Assembly (NCBI RefSeq): GCF_030053775.1
Contig: NZ_CP125669.1
Location: 1,731,962-1,795,961 of the forward strand
Length of the DNA stretch: 64,000 nucleotides
Direction of reading: 5' to 3'
Source of the DNA: Acinetobacter corruptisaponis
GTDB taxonomy: Bacteria > Pseudomonadota > Gammaproteobacteria > Pseudomonadales > Moraxellaceae
Position numbers and translations under genes: made by a program. Below the pieces are notes generated by a model. That model made no database searches, had not been told where the DNA came from, and worked only from the letters and a program-made list of their open reading frames with translations. Positions 8,790-19,243 of this stretch are shown here, piece by piece (the first letter of the stretch is position 1; each line of letters begins with the position of its first letter).

Positions 8790-10241
8790 ATGACGGTTCA
8801 AACATTCATTCCCAGTGCTGTAAAAGCTGCCTCAGAAAACACTGTTACCCAGCCAATGCACACCGCTGATGTTTCAATAAAGAAGCTGTATATTGAAACT
8901 CAAGGGTGTCAGATGAATGAGTATGACAGTCATCGTATGGCAGACTTGCTCGGTGATTCACATGGCTATGTGCTCACCGACAATCCAAATGAAGCAGACA
9001 TTCTGCTCATGAACACCTGCTCAATCCGTGAAAAAGCGCAGGAGAAAGTATTTAGTGGCCTAGGTCGCTGGCGTAAGCTGAAAGAACAGAATCCAGATCT
9101 GGTGATTGGTGTGGGTGGCTGTGTTGCCTCTCAGGAAGGCGACAACATCCAGAAACGCGCTCCGTATGTGGATATGGTCTTTGGTCCGCAAACCCTGCAC
9201 CGTTTACCACAGATGCTTGATCAGCATCAGGCACAGGTGGAAAAGCCAAAGAAAGAAAAAATCAAGCTGGTTGATATTTCTTTCCCTGACATTGAAAAGT
9301 TCGACTTCCTGCCTGAACCTCGCGTTGAGGGATTTAAGGCCTTTGTCTCGATTATGGAAGGCTGTTCAAAATATTGCTCATTCTGTGTAGTGCCGTATAC
9401 CCGTGGGGAAGAGGTTTCTCGCCCTCTGGATGATGTGTTGGCAGAAATTGCAGGGCTGGCTGAAAAAGGCGTACGCGAGATCAGCCTACTCGGTCAAAAT
9501 GTGAATGGTTATCGTGGTGAAACCTTTGATGGCGACATCTGTACTTTCCCTGAATTACTGCGTTTAGTGGCCGAAATTCCAGGGATTGGGCGCTTGCGTT
9601 ATACCACCTCCCACCCGCTTGAATTTTCAGATGACCTGATTCAATGCTACCGTGACCTGCCACAGATGGTGTCGCATTTGCATTTGCCTGTACAAAGTGG
9701 CTCAAACGATGTGTTGCAGGCAATGAAACGTAACCACACCATTGATGTCTATATTGATAAAATTGCCAAATTGCGTAAAGTGCGTCCAGATATGCATTTA
9801 TCCAGCGACTTTATTATTGGTTTCCCAGGTGAAACCGATGCACACTTTGCTGAAACCCTACAGTTCATTAAAGACCTGGATTTCGACCATTCCTATAGTT
9901 TTGTCTATTCAAAACGTCCTGGTACGCCTGCGTCAGACCTGCCAGATGATACGCCTGAACAGGTGAAAAAAGACCGTTTGTCTCAGGTTCAGCAAGTGAT
10001 TAAGCAATCAAGTATTGATAAGACTGATGCCATGCTGGGTAAAATTGAACGTGTCCTGATTGAAAAGGTATCTGACAAGGATCCGAATGTTTTAATTGGT
10101 ACAGCGGACAATACCCGTCTCGTGACCTTTATCGGTGACGCCGCGTGGATTGGGCGTTTCGCGGAGATCGAGATCACGGAAATTAAAACTTTAAATTTAG
10201 TTTATGGTGAACTCTTGAATCTTGAACCTGACGTGGCGTAA
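8790..10241 (+). CDS. miaB: tRNA (N6-isopentenyl adenosine(37)-C2)-methylthiotransferase MiaB
   Basis: Radical-SAM methylthiotransferase that converts i6A37 to ms2i6A37 in tRNAs reading UNN codons. N-terminal UPF0004 domain with cluster-binding cysteines ([27 protein letters not shown]), the radical-[11 protein letters not shown] motif near residue 194, and a C-terminal TRAM domain. The 483-residue length is normal with a short N-terminal extension. The ATG at 8790 has AGGAG a few bases upstream. First gene of a miaB-phoH-ybeY group, an arrangement conserved across gammaproteobacteria. Confidence 0.97.
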   Translation: MTVQTFIPSAVKAASENTVTQPMHTADVSIKKLYIETQGCQMNEYDSHRMADLLGDSHGYVLTDNPNEADILLMNTCSIREKAQEKVFSGLGRWRKLKEQNPDLVIGVGGCVASQEGDNIQKRAPYVDMVFGPQTLHRLPQMLDQHQAQVEKPKKEKIKLVDISFPDIEKFDFLPEPRVEGFKAFVSIMEGCSKYCSFCVVPYTRGEEVSRPLDDVLAEIAGLAEKGVREISLLGQNVNGYRGETFDGDICTFPELLRLVAEIPGIGRLRYTTSHPLEFSDDLIQCYRDLPQMVSHLHLPVQSGSNDVLQAMKRNHTIDVYIDKIAKLRKVRPDMHLSSDFIIGFPGETDAHFAETLQFIKDLDFDHSYSFVYSKRPGTPASDLPDDTPEQVKKDRLSQVQQVIKQSSIDKTDAMLGKIERVLIEKVSDKDPNVLIGTADNTRLVTFIGDAAWIGRFAEIEITEIKTLNLVYGELLNLEPDVA

Positions 10242-10280
10242 TGTAAGGGTATTCCTACACGTGAGCTAAAAGGGTTTCTC

Positions 10281-11357
10281 TTGACTTCAGCGATTAAACG
10301 TACTGTAACGTTCCCTGAAATTTCCATGGAACATTTAAAACGAATGCTCGGTGCATACAACGGGCATTTAAAGCAAATCGAACAACGTTTAGATGTCAAA
10401 ATTACTCACCGAGGCGATGCCTTTTATCTAGACGGTGATATAGAAACAGTCGAAAGGGCCGAGGCACTGTTGCAACGGCTCTATCAAGAATCAGAAATTT
10501 CCTCACAAATCAGTGCTGATGTCCTGCATTTGATGATTCAGGGTTCACAGACCGACCGTGAACTGATGGATGATTCAGATCAGGAACATACAGGACTGGA
10601 TAGCGTTTGGTTGCAGACCCGCAAAGGGCGAATCAACCCACGTGGTGCCAACCAGAAACGCTATGTGCAGCGTATTTTACAAAGTGACATTTCATTCGGA
10701 ATTGGCCCTGCGGGTACAGGTAAAACCTATCTCGCGGTTGCTGCTGCAGTGGACATGCTGGAACGCAATGAAATCCAGCGCATCCTGCTGGTCCGCCCTG
10801 CGGTTGAAGCAGGTGAAAAACTGGGTTTCCTGCCAGGTGACCTCACCCAGAAAATTGACCCTTATTTACGCCCACTTTACGATGCCCTCTATGAAATGCT
10901 GGGCTTTGAAAAAGTGGCCAAACTGATTGAACGTCAGGTGATTGAGGTGGCTCCGCTTGCCTATATGCGTGGACGAACCCTCAATCACTCTTTTGTCATT
11001 TTAGATGAGGCACAAAACACCACACCTGAACAGATGAAGATGTTCCTCACCCGTTTAGGTTTTGGTTCGCGTGCCGTGATTACAGGTGACGTGACTCAGG
11101 TGGACTTACCTCGTGGGCAGCAGTCTGGTTTGGCTCATGCCTTACGGGTGCTTGAAAATGTCCATGAAATTCATATTACCCGTTTCCATTCCCGTGATGT
11201 GGTGCGTCATCAACTGGTACAAAAAATTGTTGAGGCTTACGAAGGCTGGGACAGCGAACAGCAACGCCTGTCTGCTGAAGCCCGTGCCGAACGCAAAGCT
11301 CGACAAGAAGCATTGATTGCAGAAAATGATTCTGCGGCAGATGCGCAACACTCTTAG
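10281..11357 (+). CDS. phoH: PhoH family ATPase (YbeZ-like)
   Basis: Cytoplasmic P-loop protein of the PhoH/YbeZ family, linked to rRNA maturation together with YbeY. The N-terminal KH-like region (about residues 1-100) precedes the ATPase domain with Walker A GPAGTGKT near residue 145 and Walker B FVILDEAQNTTPEQ. The start codon is TTG at 10281 with AAAAGGG upstream; no better ATG exists before the conserved region. It follows miaB by 39 bases and precedes ybeY. The symbol is the family name; E. coli would call it ybeZ. Confidence 0.93.
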   Translation: MTSAIKRTVTFPEISMEHLKRMLGAYNGHLKQIEQRLDVKITHRGDAFYLDGDIETVERAEALLQRLYQESEISSQISADVLHLMIQGSQTDRELMDDSDQEHTGLDSVWLQTRKGRINPRGANQKRYVQRILQSDISFGIGPAGTGKTYLAVAAAVDMLERNEIQRILLVRPAVEAGEKLGFLPGDLTQKIDPYLRPLYDALYEMLGFEKVAKLIERQVIEVAPLAYMRGRTLNHSFVILDEAQNTTPEQMKMFLTRLGFGSRAVITGDVTQVDLPRGQQSGLAHALRVLENVHEIHITRFHSRDVVRHQLVQKIVEAYEGWDSEQQRLSAEARAERKARQEALIAENDSAADAQHS

Positions 11358-11428
11358 AAAAATCTCCAATCCCTCTTTTGTTGCGATGCTTTAGTCGCAT
11401 CTCAGGGGGACGATTTTAAGGATCTATT

Positions 11429-11914
11429 TTGAAAATCAATTTAAGTCTGCAACAAGACTTTCAAGCTGCTGAACTACCACTTAAACGTGGTCAAATCAAA
11501 AAAAATATCGAAACCACCCTCCGTCATGTTGGTTTCAATACGGACTGTGAAATTGGTATTGCCTGTGTTGATCTGGCAGAAAGCCACGAGCTAAATCTGC
11601 AATACCGTGAAAAAGATAAACCCACCAATGTACTGTCTTTTCCAAGTGACATTCCAGAAGAAGTGCTTAGCTTACTGGATGCAGAACCTTTGGGTGACTT
11701 GGTGATTTGTATTCCCGTGGTTTTACAAGAAGCCGCAGAACAGCAAAAAACACCAACGAATCATTTCACGCATTTATTGGTTCACGGCATCCTGCATTTG
11801 CTTGGCTATGACCATGAAACCAGTGAATCTGATGCTGAAGAAATGGAAGCATTGGAAATTGAGATTCTTAAAAAGCTTGGTGTTGCAAATCCATATCAGG
11901 CAGATGAAAGCTAG
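11429..11914 (+). CDS. ybeY: endoribonuclease YbeY (rRNA maturation factor)
   Basis: Zinc-dependent single-strand endoribonuclease needed for 16S rRNA 3'-end maturation and 70S quality control. The metal site [11 protein letters not shown] is intact near residue 120, and the upstream TNVLSFPSD motif is present. Translation starts at a TTG with AAGGA just upstream, the second TTG start in a row in this operon. 161 residues, typical for the family. It lies 71 bases after the PhoH-like gene, its usual partner. Confidence 0.96.
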   Translation: MKINLSLQQDFQAAELPLKRGQIKKNIETTLRHVGFNTDCEIGIACVDLAESHELNLQYREKDKPTNVLSFPSDIPEEVLSLLDAEPLGDLVICIPVVLQEAAEQQKTPTNHFTHLLVHGILHLLGYDHETSESDAEEMEALEIEILKKLGVANPYQADES

Positions 11915-11925
11915 AACAACTTTCC

Positions 11926-12225
11926 ATGTATATCGTTATTTTTAAAGCCACTGTCAAAGAACTAGATTCAACCTACTCAGCAATGGCACAAAAGCTAAGG
12001 AATAAGGCATTGAGTCAATATCACTGCATAAAGTTTGAGGCTTGCAGTGAGAATGGTTTTGAAATTGCCTTGTCTTATTGGAATAGTCTTGAAGATATTA
12101 AACGTTGGCAGCAAGATGTAGAGCATCTGCTTGCTCAGCGTTTAGGTAAAGAAAAATGGTATCAGGATTTTAGCGTTGAAATTTGCAAAGTAGAACGCGC
12201 CTATTCAAGTCAAAATGGATTGTGA
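11926..12225 (+). CDS. small ABM-fold (antibiotic biosynthesis monooxygenase-like) protein
   Basis: A 99-residue protein with the alternating strand-helix pattern of a dimeric alpha/beta barrel: MYIVIFKATV, a helix with YSAMAQKLRNKAL, then IKFEACSENGFEIALSYWNSLEDIKRWQQDVEHLLAQ. The SYWNSLEDIKRWQ block is characteristic of ABM-domain proteins, a fold used by small monooxygenases and by proteins of unknown function. The substrate cannot be told. It begins 12 bases after ybeY, so it should share its transcript, and it ends before a strong terminator. Confidence 0.8.
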   Translation: MYIVIFKATVKELDSTYSAMAQKLRNKALSQYHCIKFEACSENGFEIALSYWNSLEDIKRWQQDVEHLLAQRLGKEKWYQDFSVEICKVERAYSSQNGL

Positions 12226-12254
12226 ATAACCTCGGACTTATCCACAATCCCAAT

Positions 12255-12284
12255 AAAAAACGGCTTAATCAAGCCGTTTTTTAT
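12255..12284. terminator. bidirectional rho-independent terminator
   Basis: AAAAAACGGCTT / AAGCCGTTTTTT with a four-base loop, between the convergent ABM-fold gene and the siderophore receptor gene; T runs form on both strands. Confidence 0.88.
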
Positions 12285-12296
12285 TATTCGCTGCAA

Positions 12297-14462
12297 TTAG
12301 AATTGATAGCGTAAAGTTAAAGTTGCGTTGCGTGGTGTTCCCCATGTGGTTTGACCATATGCAGGGAAGATTCCATAATATTCCTTATCAAATAGATTAT
12401 TAATATTCAATTGTGCAGAAAAATCTTTGGTTAATTGATAACGAGCCATTAGATTCACCAATGCATAAGCATCTTGCTCAACTTTTTCTGACACTCCTAA
12501 AGGATTGCCTGCCATGACATAAGTACTACTTTGCCAGTTAACACCACCACCAACAGTAAGTGCATTTAATTTGCCTGGTAACTGGTATGTTGTAAAGGTC
12601 TGTACTAATTTACGTGGTAACTCAGAATTTACATCATCACCATTTACATCAGTTGCCTTAAACTGGCTATAGCCTGCGGTCACTTTCCAGCTAGGTAAAA
12701 TCTCACCAGTTAACTCAACTTCAAAACCTTTACTTTCAGTCCCTTTCGCAGCACGATAATAAACTTCCTTATTCTCATGAATACCAGCCTGTTGGGCTAA
12801 ATTATCCTGCTGAATTTGGAATAACGCCAAGGTTCCATTTAACTTGCCATCAAACCAACCAGATTTTATACCTATCTCTGTACTATTCCCCTCAATTGGA
12901 TCAAGCACCGTACCTTTCACATCTTTTTCAGCTTGCGGTTGAAAAATATTGGTATAACTTGCATAAGCTGAAATAGACTTGTTAATGTCATATACGACAC
13001 CAACATAAGGTGTAAATTCATTGTTATATTTAAGCTGATATGAGCCAGGTGTATAAACGACTGCACCAGTTTTTTCAAAATCAGTGAGGCGACCACCTAA
13101 AATGAATTTTAATGGGTCAATAATAGTCCAGCGTGTCGCCACATAAGCCGCATTCTGCTTGCTATTACTTGTTTCATAGAAGCTTGTTGCACTCCATGTT
13201 GGGGTTGGATAATTCCCATTCCAACGATTGAAATTGCCCACACTAGGTACACATCCACATCCAAAATCAGCAGTACGGCTATCCGCATTGAAATCCTGTT
13301 TAGAATAGAGATATCCCAATGTTAATTCATGCTGCTGTCCCCAAAGACCGAACTTACCATTGACTTGTAAACTCACGTCATCCTGAGTAGTGTTGACTTT
13401 ATATGAACCTGCAAACGCACCCGATCCCAATCCAGTATTTGAGTCTGGATAACCGCTCAAAAATAATAATTTTGAATCGCCATTACGGTCACCACGACTA
13501 TAAGATAATTTAGCATTCCAGTTATCATTAAAACTGTGGGTTACATCTGCAAATAAATTAGTGTAATCACTATCCCATTGTGCCCAATTCGCACTCGTTG
13601 TTTTGCTACGATTCCATTTTGTACGAGTACCATCACTATACCAAACAGGTAAACCACCCCACATTGGACTATCAGTTTTATTTTCCTGATAGCTTACACC
13701 TGCCGACAATACGGTATTTTCTGCAATATCAGTCTCTCCTGTCACCAAAGTAGTTAAAGCCTGTTTCTTCAACAAGTCAATATAGCTATCACCCTGCTCA
13801 TACTGAGCAACTGCACGTCCACGCAATGCCCCTGATTCATTCAGACTATTGGCAATATCACCCATGACACGATAATTATTCCAGCTACCGCCACTGACTT
13901 CTAAATTAGCTGTCGGCACTTTACTTGTTGCACGCTTGCGAATCATATTAATGGCTGCTGATGGATTGCCAGGTCCAGTCATAAGCCCTGTTGCTCCACG
14001 CACCACATCAACTCGATCAAATAAAGCTGTACTTGTTACAGTTTCACCAGAACTCCATGGCTGGTCATAACGTGTTGGAACACCATCAATTTGGTAATTA
14101 TCAATCTGGAAACCACGTGCATGTAAACTGCTACGGTTAGTTTCATAACGCTGAACATTGATACCCGTTACATTATCGGCAACATCAATAAGGCTTGTAA
14201 GCCCTTGGTCTTTCATTCTTTGTTCAGTAACCACCGAAACTGACTGAGGTGTTTCCTTAACAGATAAGCCCAAGGGTACGGCAGTTGTCGTTTTTTTAAC
14301 GGTATAAGCTTTCTTCTCTTGGTTTTCATCTGCCGCCTTGACTGTAATTGTCGGCAACTGTGCATTTTCATTTGTCTCAGCATAAACAAATGATGGCAGC
14401 AACATCGCCATGGCAAGCATAAGTGGATGAGCCTTGAAAGCTCCAGTCGGATAGTGATGCAT
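12297..14462 (-). CDS. TonB-dependent siderophore receptor
   Basis: Outer-membrane beta-barrel that imports a ferric siderophore using TonB energy. 721 residues: signal peptide (LMLAMAMLLPSFVYA), a TonB-box-like LPTITVKA, the plug domain (KETPQSVSVVTEQRMKDQG through VRGATGLMTGPGNPSAAINMIRK), then a barrel of about 22 strands closing with terminal Phe (LTLRYQF). The plug is of the FhuE/FpvA ferric-hydroxamate or pyoverdine-like group, but the ligand cannot be named. An extracellular loop contains closely spaced Cys (FGCGC). The ATG at 14462 has AAGGA eight bases upstream. A good Fur box lies 127 bases upstream, so iron repression is expected. Confidence 0.92.
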   Translation of the reverse strand: MHHYPTGAFKAHPLMLAMAMLLPSFVYAETNENAQLPTITVKAADENQEKKAYTVKKTTTAVPLGLSVKETPQSVSVVTEQRMKDQGLTSLIDVADNVTGINVQRYETNRSSLHARGFQIDNYQIDGVPTRYDQPWSSGETVTSTALFDRVDVVRGATGLMTGPGNPSAAINMIRKRATSKVPTANLEVSGGSWNNYRVMGDIANSLNESGALRGRAVAQYEQGDSYIDLLKKQALTTLVTGETDIAENTVLSAGVSYQENKTDSPMWGGLPVWYSDGTRTKWNRSKTTSANWAQWDSDYTNLFADVTHSFNDNWNAKLSYSRGDRNGDSKLLFLSGYPDSNTGLGSGAFAGSYKVNTTQDDVSLQVNGKFGLWGQQHELTLGYLYSKQDFNADSRTADFGCGCVPSVGNFNRWNGNYPTPTWSATSFYETSNSKQNAAYVATRWTIIDPLKFILGGRLTDFEKTGAVVYTPGSYQLKYNNEFTPYVGVVYDINKSISAYASYTNIFQPQAEKDVKGTVLDPIEGNSTEIGIKSGWFDGKLNGTLALFQIQQDNLAQQAGIHENKEVYYRAAKGTESKGFEVELTGEILPSWKVTAGYSQFKATDVNGDDVNSELPRKLVQTFTTYQLPGKLNALTVGGGVNWQSSTYVMAGNPLGVSEKVEQDAYALVNLMARYQLTKDFSAQLNINNLFDKEYYGIFPAYGQTTWGTPRNATLTLRYQF

Positions 14463-14588
14463 AAGGCAGGTCCTTATAAAAGGTATGGAGCATTTGAACA
14501 ACATTCCCTCTCACTCCCCCTAAAACCAGTATTTAAAGTGAGAGATAAGATTATTCAAAAGGAGAGTTCAATAAAAGACATAGCAAAT

Positions 14589-14607
14589 GATAATTATTTT
14601 TATTATC
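14589..14607 (-). promoter_or_regulatory. predicted Fur box upstream of the siderophore receptor
   Basis: Read on the minus strand, GATAATAAAAATAATTATC matches the classical 19-bp Fur consensus GATAATGATAATCATTATC at 16 of 19 positions. It lies in a very AT-rich region, which makes chance matches easier, but its place before a TonB-dependent receptor supports it. Confidence 0.65.
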
Positions 14608-14757
14608 AATTCAAGAAAATTCGAATAAATTTAGTTCCTTGTTTTTATTTCACTTAAAGTAATATTTAAAAATTAAAACTATTAATATTATGATTTATAT
14701 ATAAAAATATTTATTATTTTTAGAATAATAATTTTCTATAAATTCTAAAATACTGGC

Positions 14758-15642
14758 TTAATGCACCTCAAATTCAGCATCGACAGGGTCAAAACGCCAG
14801 GTACGCACAATTCGCAACTCAGAAATATCTTTCATATTGGCATCAAAAGCTCCAAATGGTGCACCACGGCGTACAGAGGCTTTTGCTGCCTCATCCAGAA
14901 TTGCATGTCCTGAACCTTCAATGAGGCGAATGGCACGGATACCCCCCTGCGCATTCAGAATGACCATTAGACGCACTTCACCCGACAGGCGCTGTTGTTT
15001 TGCTTCATCTGGATAGTAACGGTTGCCATACAACTCAACTTTTTGACGGAACTTATCCAGATAGGCAGCCGAAGCATCCTGCTTTGCCTGTATGCCATCA
15101 ACTGTTTTAATACGCTGTTTGCGGCTAAAGTTTTGCTGGCGTTTCAGGTACTGGGCCTCAAGGCTTGCCACCATTGCAGCTTTCGCCTGAAACTGGCTTT
15201 GCAATTCATCCAGCGCCTTTTTCCGCTCACTCTGTTCAGCCTGTTTCTGCCAGCTAAGTACGGTCATCAAGACTTTTTCTTCGAATTTTAATTCCCGTTT
15301 TTGTTGAACCTTTTCCAGGCTTTCCAGTTCTGACTCACCTGTCGTTGCATCCGCCTGCATTGGTGAGGGCATGTCACTCGACATCAGGTGTGCCTCGCGG
15401 AATTCACCTGAACCCTTTTGGTCAGCCTGTGCCAAAAAGTCGGCATCTTTTACCTGCTCCTTGCTGGGATGAACCGTGACCGCAATTTCCTTGGTTGAGG
15501 TATCAGTAGGTGATGGCATCGCAAACTGAATGGTCAAGACAACACCATGCAACAGCATCGCCAAAGCCACTGCTGCAATAAAAACTGGATCTTGCCACCA
15601 ATAAGGAGACAGTTCAGAACGAAAATTTATTTTCTTCCACAT
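14758..15642 (-). CDS. TonB C-terminal domain protein (energy transducer)
   Basis: Inner-membrane-anchored protein of the TonB family: short cytoplasmic N-terminus, one membrane segment (VFIAAVALAMLLHGVVLTIQFAM), a long charged and coiled-coil periplasmic region, and a C-terminal TonB domain (SGEVRLMVILNAQGGIRAIRLIEGSGHAILDEAA, then RTWRFDP). Unlike classical TonB the linker is Gln/Lys/Glu-rich coiled coil, not proline-rich. It has no ExbB/ExbD next to it, so it may use the set encoded at 22.1-23.1 kb. Start chosen at the ATG at 15642 before KKINFRSEL; an ATG nine codons upstream is possible. Downstream lies the receptor's regulatory region. Confidence 0.83.
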   Translation of the reverse strand: MWKKINFRSELSPYWWQDPVFIAAVALAMLLHGVVLTIQFAMPSPTDTSTKEIAVTVHPSKEQVKDADFLAQADQKGSGEFREAHLMSSDMPSPMQADATTGESELESLEKVQQKRELKFEEKVLMTVLSWQKQAEQSERKKALDELQSQFQAKAAMVASLEAQYLKRQQNFSRKQRIKTVDGIQAKQDASAAYLDKFRQKVELYGNRYYPDEAKQQRLSGEVRLMVILNAQGGIRAIRLIEGSGHAILDEAAKASVRRGAPFGAFDANMKDISELRIVRTWRFDPVDAEFEVH

Positions 15643-15884
15643 GCGATTCAAGCGACAAAAATGTCTCATCCCCAACGGTGGTTACCGTATAAAAACCTAA
15701 CAGATATTCAAAATTTTACAAAAATGTGATCCACTTATAGCTACAGTGTTTCCATACCATCATTTTATGAAAATGTAGCAATTAATTTTGCTACACTGCA
15801 AGTTAGAAATTTATTTTTATTTTTTAGTTATTACAAAGATCGTGGCATTGCATTAAAAACAATTCACTTTCTGGAACAACTTTT

Positions 15885-16565
15885 ATGCAAACGCTAATTT
15901 CATCCGTTGTTAAACGTCTACGTAAAGTTTACCAAAAAGCCGAAGAATTCATCGAAGAAGAAAGAGAGTTTTCGTTATCGCAGGTGTTTGTGAATGCGAC
16001 AATGGAACGTTATGTCACCGAGAAAGTGGAGATCATCAAGGACCTGCATGCAGACCTTTATGATGGCTGGCTACGCCTTTATGCAACACTTGATGTCAAG
16101 GGAATACACACCACGCTTTCCGTGGACCTGAAACTGATTCAGATGGAAATGAATAAAGATGTTCAACTGATGGTATTTGAACAGATCAGCAACACCCAGG
16201 TGATTGAGGCAAGGTTTAAAAACATTTTCCTGAAATGGGGTTTTCACACCGCAATCTGGTATTACCAGAAATTTCGTGAGGAAGACCCACTCGGTAAAAT
16301 TCTGGAGCATTTTGACATTGTCTCGGTTAAGGATGACTTGCTTTATCTGGATTTAAACCAGTGGTTTAGCAAGAAGCCGAGCATCATCGAAACGCTAAGC
16401 AAGGTGCATGTGAACCGTGCCAGAGTACGCCCCGCTGAATTGATTGTCTGGGGCAATGTCAATCTGGCTGCAATCCTGTATCCATCCAACGAAGATGACT
16501 TTGATGAGGATGGGCTGGACGAGACTGAAGTTACCCCTATCCAGCAAAAAGATACCAGAAGATAA
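15885..16565 (+). CDS. conserved hypothetical protein
   Basis: A 226-residue soluble protein with no recognised domain. It opens with an amphipathic helix (SVVKRLRKVYQKAEEFIEEE), continues with alternating strands (DGWLRLYATLDVKGIHTTLSVDLKLIQMEM) and ends in a very acidic tail (EDDFDEDGLDETE). The strand pairs suggest a ligand- or membrane-facing beta sheet, but this is speculative. No signal peptide. The Shine-Dalgarno is weak. It is divergent from the TonB-like gene, with 242 AT-rich bases between them. Confidence 0.68.
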   Translation: MQTLISSVVKRLRKVYQKAEEFIEEEREFSLSQVFVNATMERYVTEKVEIIKDLHADLYDGWLRLYATLDVKGIHTTLSVDLKLIQMEMNKDVQLMVFEQISNTQVIEARFKNIFLKWGFHTAIWYYQKFREEDPLGKILEHFDIVSVKDDLLYLDLNQWFSKKPSIIETLSKVHVNRARVRPAELIVWGNVNLAAILYPSNEDDFDEDGLDETEVTPIQQKDTRR

Positions 16566-16760
16566 GGAAATCGCATGCATGGGGCGTGTCATAAAATCGT
16601 TCACGCCTCAAAACTATACATCTTCATGTTTTATACGAAAAATTAACAAGCGCTTAGTAAAAAACCTGATCTTTTCTTCATAATCTACAGGCATAATAAC
16701 CATAAATCGTAATGATAAATGAGTGTTCTACTTTACGATGCACTCAAAGGAAACCGTGTT

Positions 16761-17477
16761 ATGACAAAGAAATTATCGAAAGTTCTTGGTTTTACGACAG
16801 TAACCTCAGCTGCAATCCTATGTGCAGGCTTATCGAGCCATGCATTGGCAATGGCCCCTTTTCAGGCGAGCTATCAGTTCAGCTACAACAACAAGAATCT
16901 CGGTTCTGCGACACGTACCCTTTCGCAACAAGGCAACAACTGGACCTATGTATTCAATGCAAAGGCAGGTGGTATTGCATCCGCAACTGAAACCAGTCAG
17001 TTTAGTCTTGCGGACAATAAAATCACCTCACAAAAATTTAGCCGCAGCAGTAAAGTCCTGATCCAAAACAACACCATGAGCATCAACTTTAATCCAGCCA
17101 GCAAGGTGATCAACACCAAAAAGGATGACAAAACCCGTTCATTCGCCTGGCAGGCAGGTGCACTGGATGAGTTGAACGCCGAACTCCAGTTGCGTGAAGA
17201 CCTGAAGAATGGCAACACACTCCAGACGCGCTATTTGATTGCTGATGACAAGGCGGTGGATGAACGTCGTTTTGTGAAACAGGGCAACGAAACCATCAAG
17301 ACCAATTATGGTACTTTTAACACAATTAAGGTGGTGCTCCAGCATGACAAGCCTGAACGCAACACTGTTTTCTGGCTGGCGCCAAAGCTCGACTATCTGC
17401 CAGTAAAAGTGACCCATAATGATGGCAAATCATCCTATGGCCTTTTATTGACAGGCTATTCAGGGAAAACCAACTAA
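16761..17477 (+). CDS. DUF3108 domain-containing periplasmic protein
   Basis: A 238-residue exported protein: signal peptide ending in SSHALA, then a beta-rich body matching DUF3108 (FQASYQFSYNNKNLGSATRTLSQQGNNW, later TNYGTFNTIKVVLQHD and FWLAPKLDYLPVKVTHNDG). DUF3108 proteins resemble outer-membrane lipoprotein-carrier-like folds; function unknown. The ATG at 16761 has AAAGGAAA upstream, and an earlier in-frame ATG would place 14 extra residues before the signal peptide, which is unlikely. No operon partner is close. Confidence 0.85.
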   Translation: MTKKLSKVLGFTTVTSAAILCAGLSSHALAMAPFQASYQFSYNNKNLGSATRTLSQQGNNWTYVFNAKAGGIASATETSQFSLADNKITSQKFSRSSKVLIQNNTMSINFNPASKVINTKKDDKTRSFAWQAGALDELNAELQLREDLKNGNTLQTRYLIADDKAVDERRFVKQGNETIKTNYGTFNTIKVVLQHDKPERNTVFWLAPKLDYLPVKVTHNDGKSSYGLLLTGYSGKTN

Positions 17478-17594
17478 GTTCTAAAACAAGACGCGACTTC
17501 GGGTTCAGTGTGTAAATAGGGTTGAAAACTGCATCAACCCAACAATTTTGGCTTGCAATTTTTTGGATGCTTTTTAAAATATGCCTTTGCTTGA

Positions 17595-18197
<603 letters not shown>

Positions 18198-18212
18198 GCT
18201 TGACCGCTGACG

Positions 18213-18239
18213 AAAGGGCGCCTTGAGCGCTCTTTTTTA
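18213..18239 (+). terminator. rho-independent terminator of xpt
   Basis: AGGGCGC / GCGCTCT stem (one G-T pair) with a five-base loop, followed by six T. Confidence 0.8.
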
Positions 18240-18377
18240 TATTGGAAAATGAAAAAATACTACACATCGCAAGTGTCATGCCAAGCGCAATCAAGGTATC
18301 ATGACAACAATTTTGCTGTTCCATATTCATTGGTTTCAACATCTTTTGATTAACCACAGAATGTTTTAGAGAGAGTT

Positions 18378-19220
18378 ATGCGTACATATTTAGACCTTTT
18401 ACAACATATCCTCGACAATGGCGGTGACAAGGGTGACCGCACTGGAACGGGTACACGTTCAGTATTTGGTCATCAGATGCGCTTTGACCTTTCCAAAGGC
18501 TTTCCGCTATTAACCACAAAGAAAGTTCACTTTCGTTCCATTGTGATTGAGCTACTTTGGTTCCTGAAAGGTGACACCAACGTTCAATATCTCAAGGACA
18601 ACAAAGTCACCATTTGGGATGAGTGGGCAACTGCGGAACAAACCGCCCGCTTTGGCCGTCCAGAAGGTGAGCTTGGTCCAGTCTATGGCCATCAGTGGCG
18701 CAACTTTGGCGCAACACAAAATCAGGATGGCAGCTACCAGCAAAATGGTTTTGACCAAATCCAATGGCTGGTCAATGAAATCAAAACCAATCCCAATTCA
18801 CGTCGTTTGATTGTGTCAGGCTGGAATCCAAACGAGGCTGGAAAAGTGGCTTTGCCACCCTGCCATACCCTGTTCCAGTTTTTTGTTCAGGATAACAAAC
18901 TGTCATGCCAGCTTTACCAGCGCAGTGCGGACGTGTTTTTAGGCGTGCCATTCAATATTGCCAGCTATGCCCTGCTTACGCATATGATTGCGCAGGTATG
19001 CGGTTTAGAGGTAGGTGACTTTGTCTGGACAGGCGGTGATACGCATTTATATGCCAACCATTTTGAGCAGGCCCAGTTACAGCTTACGCGTGCACCCTTA
19101 CCGTTGTGCCAGTTAAAGCTTAACCCAGACATCAAGGATATTTTCGATTTTAAATTTGAAGATATTGAAATTGTGGGTTATGAATCACACCCTGCGATCA
19201 AGGCACCTGTGGCAGTTTAA
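18378..19220 (+). CDS. thyA: thymidylate synthase
   Basis: Converts dUMP and 5,10-methylene-THF to dTMP and dihydrofolate. 280 residues with the catalytic Cys in [10 protein letters not shown] (about residue 160), the [13 protein letters not shown] phosphate-binding block and the closing [24 protein letters not shown]. The ATG at 18378 follows AGAGAG. A 7-bp inverted repeat lies in its leader (18274-18306). folA starts 23 bases after the stop, so the enzyme that regenerates THF is made from the same transcript. Confidence 0.98.
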   Translation: MRTYLDLLQHILDNGGDKGDRTGTGTRSVFGHQMRFDLSKGFPLLTTKKVHFRSIVIELLWFLKGDTNVQYLKDNKVTIWDEWATAEQTARFGRPEGELGPVYGHQWRNFGATQNQDGSYQQNGFDQIQWLVNEIKTNPNSRRLIVSGWNPNEAGKVALPPCHTLFQFFVQDNKLSCQLYQRSADVFLGVPFNIASYALLTHMIAQVCGLEVGDFVWTGGDTHLYANHFEQAQLQLTRAPLPLCQLKLNPDIKDIFDFKFEDIEIVGYESHPAIKAPVAV

Positions 19221-19243
19221 AATCAGATTAGGGAGACGATCAA

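Noticed and set aside
16581..16608. GGGCGTG / CACGCC hairpin after the 15885 gene
   Set aside because: No T run follows on the plus strand, so it was not called as a terminator.
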